This document shows, piece by piece, positions 1 through 8,961 of a stretch of DNA of 64,000 nt. Each line of letters begins with the position of its first letter. The first letter of the stretch is position 1. The notes beneath the pieces were generated by a model. It had not been told where the DNA came from and did not search any database. It saw only the letters and a program-made list of their open reading frames with translations. This DNA is from Microcoleus sp. EPA2 (lineage in GTDB: Bacteria > Cyanobacteriota > Cyanobacteriia > Cyanobacteriales > Microcoleaceae). The stretch covers positions 34,057 through 98,056 of the forward strand of contig JAHRFD010000024.1 in NCBI GenBank assembly GCA_020882975.1. Reading direction: 5' to 3'. A program made the position numbers and the translations under genes.

Positions 1-770
1 CCGAATCTAATTCACAACCGATTGAGAAACCACCTATTTCTCCCGAATCTAATTCACAACCGATTGAGAAACCACCTATTTCTCCCGAATCTAATTCACA
101 ACCGATTGAGAAACCACCTATTTCTCCGGCCCCGATTCGGCAACCATTACCCTATCCCAGACCGATCGCTTCTCCGGCCCCGATTCGGCAACCATTACCC
201 TATCCCAGACCGATCGCCTCTCCAGCCCCGATTCGGCAACCATTACCCTATCCCAGACCGATCGCCTCTCCGGCCCCGATTCGACAACCATTACCCTATC
301 CCAGACCGATCGCTTCTCCAGCCCCGATTCGGCAACCATTACCCTATCCCAGACCTCCATTGCCAAATCCTCGGCGATCGCCAGTCAGGGTTCCTCAGCC
401 ACCAGAAAGTTCGGGTGCGATCGCTACTTTAGATTTAAACAGTATCCGCGGTGGCAATAGGGACATCCCCGACCAACTAGCCAGACCGAGGCAAAATCAG
501 AAACAGATCGATGTTTTGCAGATTGGTTCGTCGGTTGTAAGCTTGGACGTGTTTTTGCAAATTGACGATCGAGGGAGACTTGCTGCGATCGGTAATGTTA
601 AAGGTAGTAGCAATCAAGGGTCATCGTCCGGCAAAAGCATTAATTTCGAGGCGATCGCCAGACAACTGTTCCGAGACTGGGAATTTCAGCCTGCGCGATC
701 GGGCGGCAAACCAGTTTACTCGGAACTGTGGGTGAGAGTGACGATTAAGCCACTTTTCGGGAGGTTATAA
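1..770 (+). CDS. TonB-like energy-transducer protein, 3' part (5' end outside window)
   Basis: The open frame runs through the left edge (first full codon at 3) and stops at TAA 768-770. The visible part starts with a proline-rich tract made of tandem units, three of 14 residues (ESNSQPIEKPPISP) and five of 16 (APIRQPLPYPRPIASP, the last degenerate). A linker and a compact C-terminal domain of about 90 residues follow, containing VFLQIDDRGRL, FRDWEFQPA and a final WVRVTIKPL strand. A Pro-rich periplasm-spanning stalk plus a small alpha/beta C-terminal domain is the layout of TonB-family proteins, which link the inner-membrane proton-motive force to outer-membrane receptors. The N-terminal membrane anchor should lie outside the window. 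The family call is inferred from layout and the C-terminal pattern. Other frames across the repeats are also open, but only because the repeats are multiples of three. Confidence 0.6.
   Translation, partial: ESNSQPIEKPPISPESNSQPIEKPPISPESNSQPIEKPPISPAPIRQPLPYPRPIASPAPIRQPLPYPRPIASPAPIRQPLPYPRPIASPAPIRQPLPYPRPIASPAPIRQPLPYPRPPLPNPRRSPVRVPQPPESSGAIATLDLNSIRGGNRDIPDQLARPRQNQKQIDVLQIGSSVVSLDVFLQIDDRGRLAAIGNVKGSSNQGSSSGKSINFEAIARQLFRDWEFQPARSGGKPVYSELWVRVTIKPLFGRL
3..128 (+). repeat. Three tandem 42-bp coding repeats
   Basis: Near-identical 42-bp units at 3-44, 45-86 and 87-128 encode ESNSQPIEKPPISP in the TonB-like frame. The near-identity at the DNA level suggests recent expansion. The array may extend beyond the left edge. 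Confidence 0.95.
129..368 (+). repeat. Five tandem 48-bp coding repeats
   Basis: Units at 129-176, 177-224, 225-272, 273-320 and 321-368 (last one degenerate at its end) encode APIRQPLPYPRPIASP. Each unit carries a CCGATCG motif, so the palindrome recurs every 48 bp. The array follows directly on the 42-bp array. Confidence 0.95.
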
Positions 771-830
771 AAAAACTTTCCAAAATCTCTTGCTATTTCC
801 CGAACTTTACGGTAATATTAAATACTGTAT

Positions 831-901
831 GCGGGCATAGTTTAGTGGTAAAACTTTAGCCTTCCAAGCTAACTATGCGGGTTCGATTCCCGCTGCCCGC
901 T
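831..901 (+). tRNA. tRNA-Gly (anticodon TCC)
   Basis: A 71-nt cloverleaf. The acceptor stem GCGGGCA pairs with TGCCCGC, the anticodon loop CTTCCAA carries TCC, and the T arm has GTTCGATTC. CCA is not encoded. A strong terminator follows within 10 nt, so it looks like a single-gene transcript. Confidence 0.95.
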
Positions 902-909
902 CTGACTAC

Positions 910-953
910 AAAAAGCCCCAAATCAACGAGAAATCAACGGTTTGGGGCTTTTT
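910..953 (+). terminator. Intrinsic terminator after tRNA-Gly
   Basis: A perfect 13-bp inverted repeat (AAAAAGCCCCAAA / TTTGGGGCTTTTT) has an 18-nt loop and ends in a T run. It lies 9 nt after the tRNA. Confidence 0.85.
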
Positions 954-986
954 ATTGCTGATTTTTGGGCTTTGTGGGGGGTCAAG

Positions 987-1060
987 TTGACTAGAAATTG
1001 ACTACGATTTTGACTATTTTGAATACAAATTGGAGACAATTGAATACAAATTGAATACAA
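987..1060 (+). repeat. Helically phased direct repeats downstream of tRNA-Gly
   Basis: TTGACTA occurs at 987-993, 998-1004 and 1010-1016. TTGAATACAA follows at 1019-1028, 1040-1049 and 1051-1060, with the variant TTGGAGACAA at 1030-1039. All seven start 9 to 12 bp apart, so they lie close to one helix face. Short phased repeats beside a tRNA 3' end resemble the arm-type sites of tyrosine integrases. No integrase gene is present here, so the role is inferred. Confidence 0.6.
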
Positions 1061-1131
1061 CGCTTACCTGTATTCAGTTTGAGCCATTTAACCCTTCAAT
1101 TATGCCCAAAACTGCTTCCATATCAGCCAAG

Positions 1132-1980
1132 TTCAGGGGGCGACAACGAGGCTAAAGCGGTTGCTCAATGAGCTTTCTAGCTCTTAGCCCCCTCTGGTAA
1201 AATGGCTGCTTATTGCGAACCAAATTCATCATGGACTCTACCCAATCCCAACAGCAGTCATTGGCAATTAACCAATTTTCGCCATATAAACCAATCCAAA
1301 ACTTGCTATGTCTTCTTCTACTTCTACCTTTTTCTTGAGGACGACATACATATTTTTCTTGTCCTTGAAGCTGAGTTCTTTTCCCTTTTAACCACGCCGA
1401 AGTCATGGCTAAGGCGATTAAAATCATTAAAGCAATCAATTTATCCGGTGATGCTTGACACCCTTCTAGGTTATATCCTCCAGTTTTACAGTCTTTAAAC
1501 ATTGCTTCGATACCATAACGTTTGCTGTAAACCCCGATCGCACTTTTCAAATCTGGTAGATTAGTTAACAAATACCAAGGTTCATCTTCTTGTTTGCCTC
1601 GATATTTCCGTTTCCAGTAAGCGACTAAGTTAAATCTAGAAAAACCTTTCTTTTGAGTGAAACCCACTTTCGGATAGAAGAGATGAATTCCTGGTTGAAC
1701 TGGATCTGACTTCTTTTTGAGTCTGTAACAACCAGACTAGCATTTGAAGGGTAAGTAATTGTGTTGGTGTCAGATATTTTTCAAGTATCGAGTGATAGAA
1801 TGAGGGCAACATATTATTGGTTTGGGTCTTGTGGTATTAGCAGGACCCTTCTTTTTTATCACAACTAGGTACTTTTTCACTCGTGAGATTATTTTGTCAA
1901 TAAGCCGAAATTTTTGAGGCTGGTCGATCGCTCGAAAACATTTGCCTGTAAAGGTTCAGGGGCGCTTGTCGCCCCCTGAA
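1132..1980 (-). mobile_element. Remnant of an IS4-family insertion sequence
   Basis: The 15-bp sequence TTCAGGGGGCGACAA at 1132-1146 is repeated as its exact reverse complement at 1966-1980. Between them lies a broken IS4-type transposase on the minus strand. The left repeat begins just past the transposase stop codon, as expected for an IS end. The element is only 849 bp long, consistent with an internal deletion. No clear target-site duplication is visible. The right repeat is also half of an imperfect hairpin (1954-1980), so one end could be coincidental. Confidence 0.6.
1152..1812 (-). pseudogene. IS4-family transposase, internally deleted and frameshifted
   Basis: An ATG at 1812 opens a frame reading MLPSFYHSILEKYLT, typical of the N-terminus of cyanobacterial IS4 transposases. 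After about 35 residues the sequence stops looking like a transposase. The C-terminal part continues in another frame (1152-1667) with WYLLTNLPDLKSAI and YSKRYGIEAMFKDCK. The latter matches the Y-(2)-R-(3)-E-(6)-K signature that includes the third catalytic acidic residue of IS4 DDE transposases. The middle, which should hold the first two catalytic Asp residues, is missing, so the product must be inactive. Confidence 0.8.
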
Positions 1981-2070
1981 GTTCAAATCTCACCCTCTCT
2001 GTTTAAACTTAAAATTCAAATTCAAACTTTGAGAGTATTCATAAACCAACTAAATTTCTGAATACCTTGT

Positions 2071-5000
2071 TCATTTTCGCCGGCACATACGAGCAACCAC
2101 TGCCACAATCTCTTGGGGATCGATCGGCTTAGCCATGTGATTTTGAAACCCAGAAGCGATCGCTTTTTGTTGGTCTTGCTCTCCCGCGTAAGCAGTCAGA
2201 GCGATTGCCGGCATCTGCCGAGTTCGATCGCTCAGGGATTGGCGAACTTCAGCAATGAGCGCGTAGCCGTCCATCTCTGGCATTCCAATGTCACTCAACA
2301 GAATATCAAAAGACACCGTGGAAAGCAGTTGCAAAGCTTGGATAGCTGAGCCAACAGCAGTCACTTCTGCTCCCGCTTGCTTCAACACAAAAGCCAAAAA
2401 ATCGCGGGAATCCGGGTTATCCTCCACCACCAACACATCCAGATTTTCTAGGACAAGATCCTTAGAGAGAGCGAAAGTCGTGTCAGCAACTTCCTCCACC
2501 AAATTTACAGTGTCCAAGAGGGGCAATTCCAGAGTGAAGGTTGCTCCCTGATTCTCTCCCCTACTCTCCACCCAAATTCTGCCACCATGAAGTTCCGCAA
2601 TTTGACGCGCAATTGCCAATCCCAATCCCAAACCACCAAACTGGCGTGTCGTGGCTCCATCTTCCTGGCGGAAATGCTCAAACACATAGGGGAGAAACTC
2701 CGAGTTGATACCTTTACCCGTATCTATCACTTGCAGTTGGGCATAGCCCTTAGTCTCAGTGAGATCGACTCTCACCACTCCTCCTGTTGGGGTAAATTTA
2801 ACCGCATTTGACAACAGATTCCATACCACCTGCTGCAATCGCCCCCCATCTCCATAAACTTTTTTAATATTAGGTTCCATATTGACCTCAATCTGAATCG
2901 ACTTAGCTTCTGCTGCTAGTCGTACAGTTTCGATCGCCGCGGCAACCACAAAAGACAAATTCACCGGCATCGGCACCATGGTCAATTTGCCACGCATAAT
3001 ACGAGAAATATCCAGCAAATCTTCAATTAACTGGGATTGAAGTTGGGCATTGCGTTCGATCGTCTCTAATGCTTGTGCCCTTTTAGCTCCATCCAACTTA
3101 CCACGGCGTAAAAGTCTGGCCCAGCCAAGGATCGGGTTGAGAGGCGATCGCAACTCATGAGACAACACAGCCAAAAACTCATCTTTAATTCGGTTAGCAT
3201 TTTCGGCGGCTTCCCGTGCAGTCTGTTCCCGTTGCAGAACTTGTTCCCGTTCAGATTCAATGCGCTTGCGTTCGCTAATGTCATAGGAGATGCCAATTAA
3301 CCCAATCACAACTCCGGCATCATTTCGGTAAGGCGCTTTCATCCCCAGAAAAGTCCGAATCCCATCAGGAGACTCTTCAACCACTTCTGTCTGTCCAGAT
3401 GCCATAATGCGTCGATCGTTTTCCATAACCCTTTCCCCCAGCTCAGGTGAGGGATAGAAATCGCGATCGCGATAACCAACCACCTCCGAAGCAGATTTAC
3501 CCAGCACCTCCAGGGTAGCGGGATTAGCATAAATAATCTGTCCTTCCCGGTCTTTAACGAAGATAGGGGTGGGCGCTGACTCATTAATTACCTCTAAAAT
3601 CGCATTCTTTTGCCGTAGTTCTTCTTCAACTTGCTTGCGAGCGCTAATATCGGTGAACAGAATCGCGACTTTTCGCTCCAGGGGCTCCCCGATGGGGAAG
3701 GCATAAACATCGAACCAACGATTCATCGCTTCAGAGCCATTTTCAAAGCGTAGGGATTCGCCTGTGAGCGCAATTTTGCCATAGGTTTCCACCCAATGAT
3801 CTTCTAGATTGGGAACTAGCTGACGTGCAGTTTTACCCGTCGCCTGTTGCAGTCCTGTTTGGTTCTCAAATGCTGGATTGACTTCCAAAAAGCGGTAATC
3901 GATCGGCTGATTGTTCTGGTCAAATAGCACTTCAATCACCGAAAAGCCTTCATCAATCGATTCAAACAGAGTTCGATAGCGTTCCTCCGATTGCCGTAAG
4001 GCAGACTCAGCTTGTTTGCGATCGTCAATATCAATCACCGAGCCAATGTAGCCTTTGAATTCACCTTCTGGTCCAAACCAGGGACTAGCCGCATCGATCG
4101 CCCAAATATAGCGATCGTCAGAGCCACGCAAGCGATACTCGATTCGGAACACATCATGACGCTCGTTGGCAGCCAGGAAAACCTGTTGAGTAAACTGACG
4201 ATCGTCTGGATGTGTCGCGTTCAACCAGCCAAATCCCAAACCCGTTGCTTCAGTCTGTCCTGTAAATTCATACCAACTTTGGCTCAAATAGGTGCAGTAG
4301 CCCGTTTCGTCTGTTACCCAGATCATACAGGGAGCATTGTCTGCCATGTTGCGAAATTTCTCTTCACTGACTCGCAGTGCCGCTTCTGCCTGTTTGCGAT
4401 CCGTGATGTCTCGCGTCACCCCTGCCACCGCTTCTACCGCGCCGTTTTCGTCGAAGAGTGGCACGAAAATGTACTCATAGGCCCGCGTCCCAAATCCGCT
4501 CGTGTAGGGAGTCTCATCCTTGAGCTGTTTGCCGGTCTCGATGACTTGCTGAATTTGATTTTGCAGCTTGGTTGCTAAGTCGGTTGGGTAATCCAGTTCA
4601 AAAAAGTTTTTCCCCATAGCTTCAGCCGCTGTTTTTTGCCACAGATGCAGGAGTGGCGGATTGACATAGGTGAACCTTCCCGACAAATCAAACGTGTAAA
4701 TAAAATCAGGGACTGAAGATGCGATCGCATCGAATTTGCGTAATTCTCGTTCCAATTCGCCGGACATTTGTCGCAAAGCTGCTGCTGCTTGTTTGCTGTC
4801 GTGAATATCCACCGAAGCACCAACCCAATGTGTGATTTTGCCATGGGCATCGCGCCACGGAGTAGCTTCATTCAAAAACCAGCGAAACTGATTGTCATAT
4901 CGCCGCAGCCGATGTTCGGAACGAATGTTGATGCCACAGGCCATGGCGCTAGCAATTTCTTGAATGACGCGAGGGTAATCGTCAGGGTGATGCACATTTT

Positions 5001-6417
5001 CCGCCCAGTTTTCCCGCTTCAACTCATTCAGCGACTTGCCGAAATAATCCACAAAGGTTTGATTCAGGAACACCAGTTCTCCCGTCGCATCCAACATCCA
5101 GACATGATGGGTGGAGAGTTCCGTCAGCGTGCGGTATTTTGCTTCAGATTCGCGCAGACTGTCGCTAGCTCGATCGCGCTCCAGGACAATACTAGCGATT
5201 TGAGTCCCAAAGTTAGCCAGTTGGTATTCCCAATCCGTCGGCATCCGCGGCTCACCAAAGCAAAGCATTAAAGACCCCAGTGGCAGACGATCTACGCCCA
5301 CAATAGGCGAGGAGTGGCAAGCCAGCACACCGTGAGCCACACATAAGTCTCGCCATTGCTGGGACCAACTATCGTCCTTGGCGATATCGGCACACATGAT
5401 AGGCCCAACGCGATATACCGCCTCTCCACAGGTCCCGATCGCCAGTTCATTAATCGGCGCATCTTGGAGTCCTAGACCAAAGTCCGTGGGAAAATCTGGG
5501 GCGATCGAGTTGTGAAACCTTTGTCGCGTCGCATCCGCCAGTAGGATGCAGGCGCGGACTTGGGGATGCAACTTCGACACGGAGGTACACAAAGCTGATA
5601 AACATTCCTCCAGGGGTTTCCCGGTAGCAGTTAGTTCCAGCAGTCTTTTCTCATCTACCAGCACCAGTTCTGCTTGCTGGCGATCGCTAATACTTGCAAG
5701 CAGATCGACATTCCCTGGAAGCGCCTCGGCGAAAGTTTTACGAATGGCTTCTGTTTCTCGCCGCGCCACTTGCTCCTGCTGCAAGGCCAATTCAGCCATC
5801 TGACGCAGATGAATATTTTGCAAAGCAGCCGCGCTGAAGCTTGCCAGACTGGTGATTAACCGTTCGTCTTCGCGATCGAACTGACGCTGCTGATGGTGAG
5901 AAATCAGCCATATAGTGCCTAACTTTCGATCGCCCGCGCTAATCGGAAATAGCAAGCTTTCAGCGATCGGAAACTGTGGATGATGTAGGTAGGTAAAATA
6001 GAGTTCTGGACGCGCATATAGTTGCGCTCCCTCGCCCTGAATCGTCGCAGTACAAGGACTAAAGTTGGCTGGGATTGTGGTTTGTTCCCAAGATTTTAAT
6101 GCACCAGCGATCGCCACCCAGCGAAAGACAGAAGTACCATCAGCTAAAGTCTCCAGCAAGTTGACCCCAGCAGTGTCTGCTCGACCTAAATCCAGTGCCA
6201 TCTCAACCACAGTTTTCAGAATCGAGAGGGGGTCATCGGTCAGTTTTTGAGCCAGAGTATGAAGGGCTTGGTTTTCGGCCGCGAAATCTGGTTGTCTGGC
6301 TAGGCGATCGGCCAGTGCATAGGAGATGGCGACATCTGCTTCGGTGGTTGCCTTTTGGTGGTTGTCAGCTAAGCCACCCCCTGAAGGCAGATAGTGATTT
6401 TGGTTATGATGGGTCAT
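2071..6417 (-). CDS. Hybrid sensor histidine kinase, GAF-GAF-PAS(x5)-HisKA-HATPase-REC
   Basis: A soluble sensor kinase of 1448 residues with no membrane segment visible. Approximate order: GAF 40-215, GAF 258-415, PAS 422-548, 566-690, 682-812, 809-935 and 934-1055, HisKA with SHELRSPLNPILGW (phospho-His near 1086), HATPase with LLSNAVKFTP (~1197), DTGKGI and GGLGLGLAI (~1263), and a receiver from ~1330. The receiver has acidic VVEDN, phospho-Asp in SDIGMPEMDG (~1375) and Lys in AKPIDP. All catalytic residues are present. GAF and PAS modules usually bind small ligands or chromophores. GAF2 shows no obvious bilin Cys signature, but I cannot exclude one. The signal and partner are unknown; the terminal receiver suggests a phosphorelay. 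It is a single gene followed by the IS remnant. Confidence 0.9.
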   Translation of the reverse strand: MTHHNQNHYLPSGGGLADNHQKATTEADVAISYALADRLARQPDFAAENQALHTLAQKLTDDPLSILKTVVEMALDLGRADTAGVNLLETLADGTSVFRWVAIAGALKSWEQTTIPANFSPCTATIQGEGAQLYARPELYFTYLHHPQFPIAESLLFPISAGDRKLGTIWLISHHQQRQFDREDERLITSLASFSAAALQNIHLRQMAELALQQEQVARRETEAIRKTFAEALPGNVDLLASISDRQQAELVLVDEKRLLELTATGKPLEECLSALCTSVSKLHPQVRACILLADATRQRFHNSIAPDFPTDFGLGLQDAPINELAIGTCGEAVYRVGPIMCADIAKDDSWSQQWRDLCVAHGVLACHSSPIVGVDRLPLGSLMLCFGEPRMPTDWEYQLANFGTQIASIVLERDRASDSLRESEAKYRTLTELSTHHVWMLDATGELVFLNQTFVDYFGKSLNELKRENWAENVHHPDDYPRVIQEIASAMACGINIRSEHRLRRYDNQFRWFLNEATPWRDAHGKITHWVGASVDIHDSKQAAAALRQMSGELERELRKFDAIASSVPDFIYTFDLSGRFTYVNPPLLHLWQKTAAEAMGKNFFELDYPTDLATKLQNQIQQVIETGKQLKDETPYTSGFGTRAYEYIFVPLFDENGAVEAVAGVTRDITDRKQAEAALRVSEEKFRNMADNAPCMIWVTDETGYCTYLSQSWYEFTGQTEATGLGFGWLNATHPDDRQFTQQVFLAANERHDVFRIEYRLRGSDDRYIWAIDAASPWFGPEGEFKGYIGSVIDIDDRKQAESALRQSEERYRTLFESIDEGFSVIEVLFDQNNQPIDYRFLEVNPAFENQTGLQQATGKTARQLVPNLEDHWVETYGKIALTGESLRFENGSEAMNRWFDVYAFPIGEPLERKVAILFTDISARKQVEEELRQKNAILEVINESAPTPIFVKDREGQIIYANPATLEVLGKSASEVVGYRDRDFYPSPELGERVMENDRRIMASGQTEVVEESPDGIRTFLGMKAPYRNDAGVVIGLIGISYDISERKRIESEREQVLQREQTAREAAENANRIKDEFLAVLSHELRSPLNPILGWARLLRRGKLDGAKRAQALETIERNAQLQSQLIEDLLDISRIMRGKLTMVPMPVNLSFVVAAAIETVRLAAEAKSIQIEVNMEPNIKKVYGDGGRLQQVVWNLLSNAVKFTPTGGVVRVDLTETKGYAQLQVIDTGKGINSEFLPYVFEHFRQEDGATTRQFGGLGLGLAIARQIAELHGGRIWVESRGENQGATFTLELPLLDTVNLVEEVADTTFALSKDLVLENLDVLVVEDNPDSRDFLAFVLKQAGAEVTAVGSAIQALQLLSTVSFDILLSDIGMPEMDGYALIAEVRQSLSDRTRQMPAIALTAYAGEQDQQKAIASGFQNHMAKPIDPQEIVAVVARMCRRK

Positions 6418-6644
6418 CCAGTCTCCTTCTTGTGGCTGACAAATACTTGCCTCAAGGATTTTTTGTGAACAACGATCGTCTGGTTAAATTAAGTGTTCAA
6501 TCTGCTTCCTAGCCTAGCGAGTGTTAAGGGTTTAGTTTGCAGATTTTCCCTATAATTAACACTATGAAAATAAACCATTCACTCGCTTTTTTTGATAACA
6601 CTTTTATTTATAACACTAATTTTGAGAAATTATTGTGTGGTAGA

Positions 6645-7736
6645 CTACTCATAAGCGATAGCTTCCAAAGCTTCTTTCATCTCCTCTATTGTAGTCGTCG
6701 CCGTACCGAATTGGCGCACCACAATACTAGCGGCCAAATTCCCCAAAACCGCCGCTTCCCAACCAGACGCACCGACACACAAAGCTAAAGTCATCGCCGC
6801 TACGACTGTATCCCCAGCACCTGTGACATCAAATACATCCGTCTTATTAAACGGGGGAATATCCCAACGTTGAATATCCAAATCGCCCTGTTGGCAAATA
6901 AATGTTGGGGGTGGTGAGTTTGGGAGAGTTTTTCCCGGAACTATTTCAAACAAACTCATCCCTTCTTCCCCGCGAGTAATCAGGATTTTTTGAGCTTTAG
7001 TTAAATTCAACAAATCCCGTCCCGCTTGCATTAAGCTTGAATAATTATTAATACTATATCCGACAGCTTGTTCGGCTTCTGGCAAGTTGGGAGTAAATAG
7101 CATCGCTCCCGAATATCGCTGCAAATTTGTTTGAGCATCGACAATTGTTTTATCAGGAACTACCGCTGATTCGATCGCCAAATTAGTCAAAACTCCATCA
7201 CCATAGTCCGAACAAACCACCGCATCTACAGTCGGTATTTGTTGCCGGATATAATCTGCTAATTGTAACTGCAAATCTAAATCGGGCAACTCATCCGATT
7301 TGCGATCGACTCTGACAATTTGTTGAGTCACCGACTGCCGCGCGTGTCCCGAAATACGAGTTTTAGTCACTGTTGGACGCTGCGCATCAATGAAAATCCC
7401 CGCCGTATCAATTCCCGCAGCCTCAAAAATACCGCACAAAGCCTTTCCTTGGTCATCTTTTCCCACCAAGCCAGCAACTTTTACTTTGCCTCCCAGTTTC
7501 GCTAAATTATAGACAGCATTTGCGCCTCCTCCCGGTACTTGTCGAGTATTTTCGTAGCGCAAAATCAACACAGGTGCTTCGCGGGAAATTCGCTCTACTT
7601 GTCCGGTAACAAACTCGTCCAAGGTCAAATCTCCGATCGCCAATACCTGTGCTCGATCGAAGCAGTCTAATCTTTGCAATAATTTCTCTGTTGAGTCGCG
7701 CAGTTGAAGCCAAAAATCGGAATAGTCATTAGTCAT
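6645..7736 (-). CDS. PfkB-family sugar kinase, heptose-7-phosphate kinase-like
   Basis: A cytosolic ribokinase-fold kinase of 363 residues. The N-terminus has AIGDLTLDEFVTGQVERISREAP spread over the first strands, like the kinase half of RfaE/HldE (D-glycero-beta-D-manno-heptose-7-phosphate kinase). Next comes the substrate-binding VPGGGANAVYNLAKLGG segment, then the C-terminal anion hole and catalytic Asp in DVFDVTGAGDTVVAAM. Family proteins phosphorylate a sugar with ATP. The substrate cannot be fixed from sequence, but an ADP-heptose or other nucleotide-sugar role fits the glycan genes in this window. ATG at 7736 is chosen; the frame extends to a TTG at 7784, but that extension reads like intergenic repeat sequence. 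No nucleotidyltransferase half is fused. Confidence 0.8.
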   Translation of the reverse strand: MTNDYSDFWLQLRDSTEKLLQRLDCFDRAQVLAIGDLTLDEFVTGQVERISREAPVLILRYENTRQVPGGGANAVYNLAKLGGKVKVAGLVGKDDQGKALCGIFEAAGIDTAGIFIDAQRPTVTKTRISGHARQSVTQQIVRVDRKSDELPDLDLQLQLADYIRQQIPTVDAVVCSDYGDGVLTNLAIESAVVPDKTIVDAQTNLQRYSGAMLFTPNLPEAEQAVGYSINNYSSLMQAGRDLLNLTKAQKILITRGEEGMSLFEIVPGKTLPNSPPPTFICQQGDLDIQRWDIPPFNKTDVFDVTGAGDTVVAAMTLALCVGASGWEAAVLGNLAASIVVRQFGTATTTIEEMKEALEAIAYE

Positions 7737-8003
7737 GAACAATAAAAAATGAGACTGAGGAATTGACAATTGGGTGGGGGACAAGTGGCAAATAAAAAAT
7801 AGCCCCTAAAGACTAATAATATTTGCCTCCATCTTTGGATTTTTAACTTGTAATTCATGTTCTCACCAGAGTGAAAACCTATGGCAGAGCGATCGCGATC
7901 GCTTCAACGACTTACCACAAGATTGCAGATCGAAGGAAACACCTTGAGAAATCAGAGCAACCTTTAAGGTGTGAAAGTTGTCTGCAACCTTCCGAAGGCA
8001 GCG

Positions 8004-8576
8004 TTACTTCAACTTCTGCTTGATGATCGTAATCACCTGAGTCATTTGTTTCTTGAGTGCGTCAATTTCAGCCTGCATTTTTGCCATTTTCTCAGTCATC
8101 GCCTGAAGTTCGGCGGTGCCCGATCCAGAGGTAGGTGCAGCAGCGGTGGCGGCGGCTTCTGGTACTGGTTTCTTTTTAGCCAATACCATCGCTGATTTAA
8201 TCGCCTCAGTGAGTTGCTTCTTCTCAAAGGGTTTGGCGATAAATGCAAAAAAATGCTTCTCAAAAGGTTTAGGAATTTTCTCCATCACCTCTTCTTCCCG
8301 GCCCGACATGATCACCAAGGGTATCTTGGAAAGTTCGGGATGGGCTTGAACTTTTTGATACACTTCCCAACCGCTGACTTTGGGCAGTAGGAAATCTAAC
8401 ATAATTAGATTGGGACGGGCTTGACGGATCAGCTTTAGTCCCTCTTCTCCGTCTTTGGCTTCTAGAACTTCAAAGTTACCTTGGGGTAACATTTCTCGGA
8501 CTCGGACGCGGATGACTTTACTGTCATCGATGACTAAGATTTTTTGACCAGCCACGACTGACTCCTTCAGATACAT
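8004..8576 (-). CDS. Response regulator, REC domain with C-terminal coiled coil
   Basis: 190 residues. The receiver occupies about 10-135, with acidic VIDDSK, phospho-Asp in IMLDFLLPKVSG, Ser in VIMSGRE and Lys in FIAKPFEKK. An Ala/Pro-rich linker and a predicted coiled coil (about 155-190, AELQAMTEKMAKMQAEIDAL) follow, with no DNA-binding domain. Such regulators act through protein contacts, so the coiled coil may mediate oligomerisation or partner binding. ATG 8576 is used; a GTG seven codons in is an alternative. The partner kinase is not obvious; the hybrid kinase at 2071-6417 is the closest. Confidence 0.85.
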   Translation of the reverse strand: MYLKESVVAGQKILVIDDSKVIRVRVREMLPQGNFEVLEAKDGEEGLKLIRQARPNLIMLDFLLPKVSGWEVYQKVQAHPELSKIPLVIMSGREEEVMEKIPKPFEKHFFAFIAKPFEKKQLTEAIKSAMVLAKKKPVPEAAATAAAPTSGSGTAELQAMTEKMAKMQAEIDALKKQMTQVITIIKQKLK

Positions 8577-8637
8577 TTAACCCGGTAAATCTAGGATTAA
8601 CCTTCGATCTACTGTGTATAGCATAATCTGGTAAGCC

Positions 8638-8862
8638 CTAAGCTTTCCAGATAGTTGACACTCCGGGCGCGTGAACGCACTCTTGATTCTTGGTTCCACC
8701 AGTCAACTTGCCCGTTGATGTCACCACCAACGAGTAGAGGTAGTTCTGTCCCCAAGCGTTAATTTCGGTGTGCCCCACCGTATGTAAGTGTTGATTCGCA
8801 ACCTTCAGTATATCTCTAACAGAATTCTCTCCTAAATCCTTTCTAACTTGAATTTTTGTCAC
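8638..8862 (-). CDS. Small hypothetical protein (74 aa)
   Basis: The frame is open from 8997, but it would overlap lipA, so a GTG at 8862 is the likeliest start. It reads MTKIQVRKDLGENSVRDIL at the N-terminus and ends in VHAPGVSTIWKA. It is soluble, with mixed composition and no signal peptide or motif I recognise. Codon use and composition look protein-like rather than shadow-like, and it lies in the gap divergent from lipA. It may be a conserved cyanobacterial small protein, but it could also be a chance frame. Confidence 0.4.
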   Translation of the reverse strand: MTKIQVRKDLGENSVRDILKVANQHLHTVGHTEINAWGQNYLYSLVVTSTGKLTGGTKNQECVHAPGVSTIWKA

Positions 8863-8961
8863 CACAGACGTCAATGGTGATTGGGGACACGATTCCTGCA
8901 AGTTCAGAGACTTGGATTTCAGATACGATCGAAAAGCATTAACCAGATCGCACTTAATTTC

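Noticed and set aside
22-432. Open frames in other frames and on the minus strand across the tandem repeats (also 118-366 minus)
   Set aside because: Repeat units are multiples of three, so all frames stay open. Only frame 3 runs into the TonB-like C-terminal domain.
4012-4578. 188-codon plus-strand frame opposite the hybrid kinase
   Set aside because: Antisense shadow of the PAS repeats; no protein-like pattern and no start signals.
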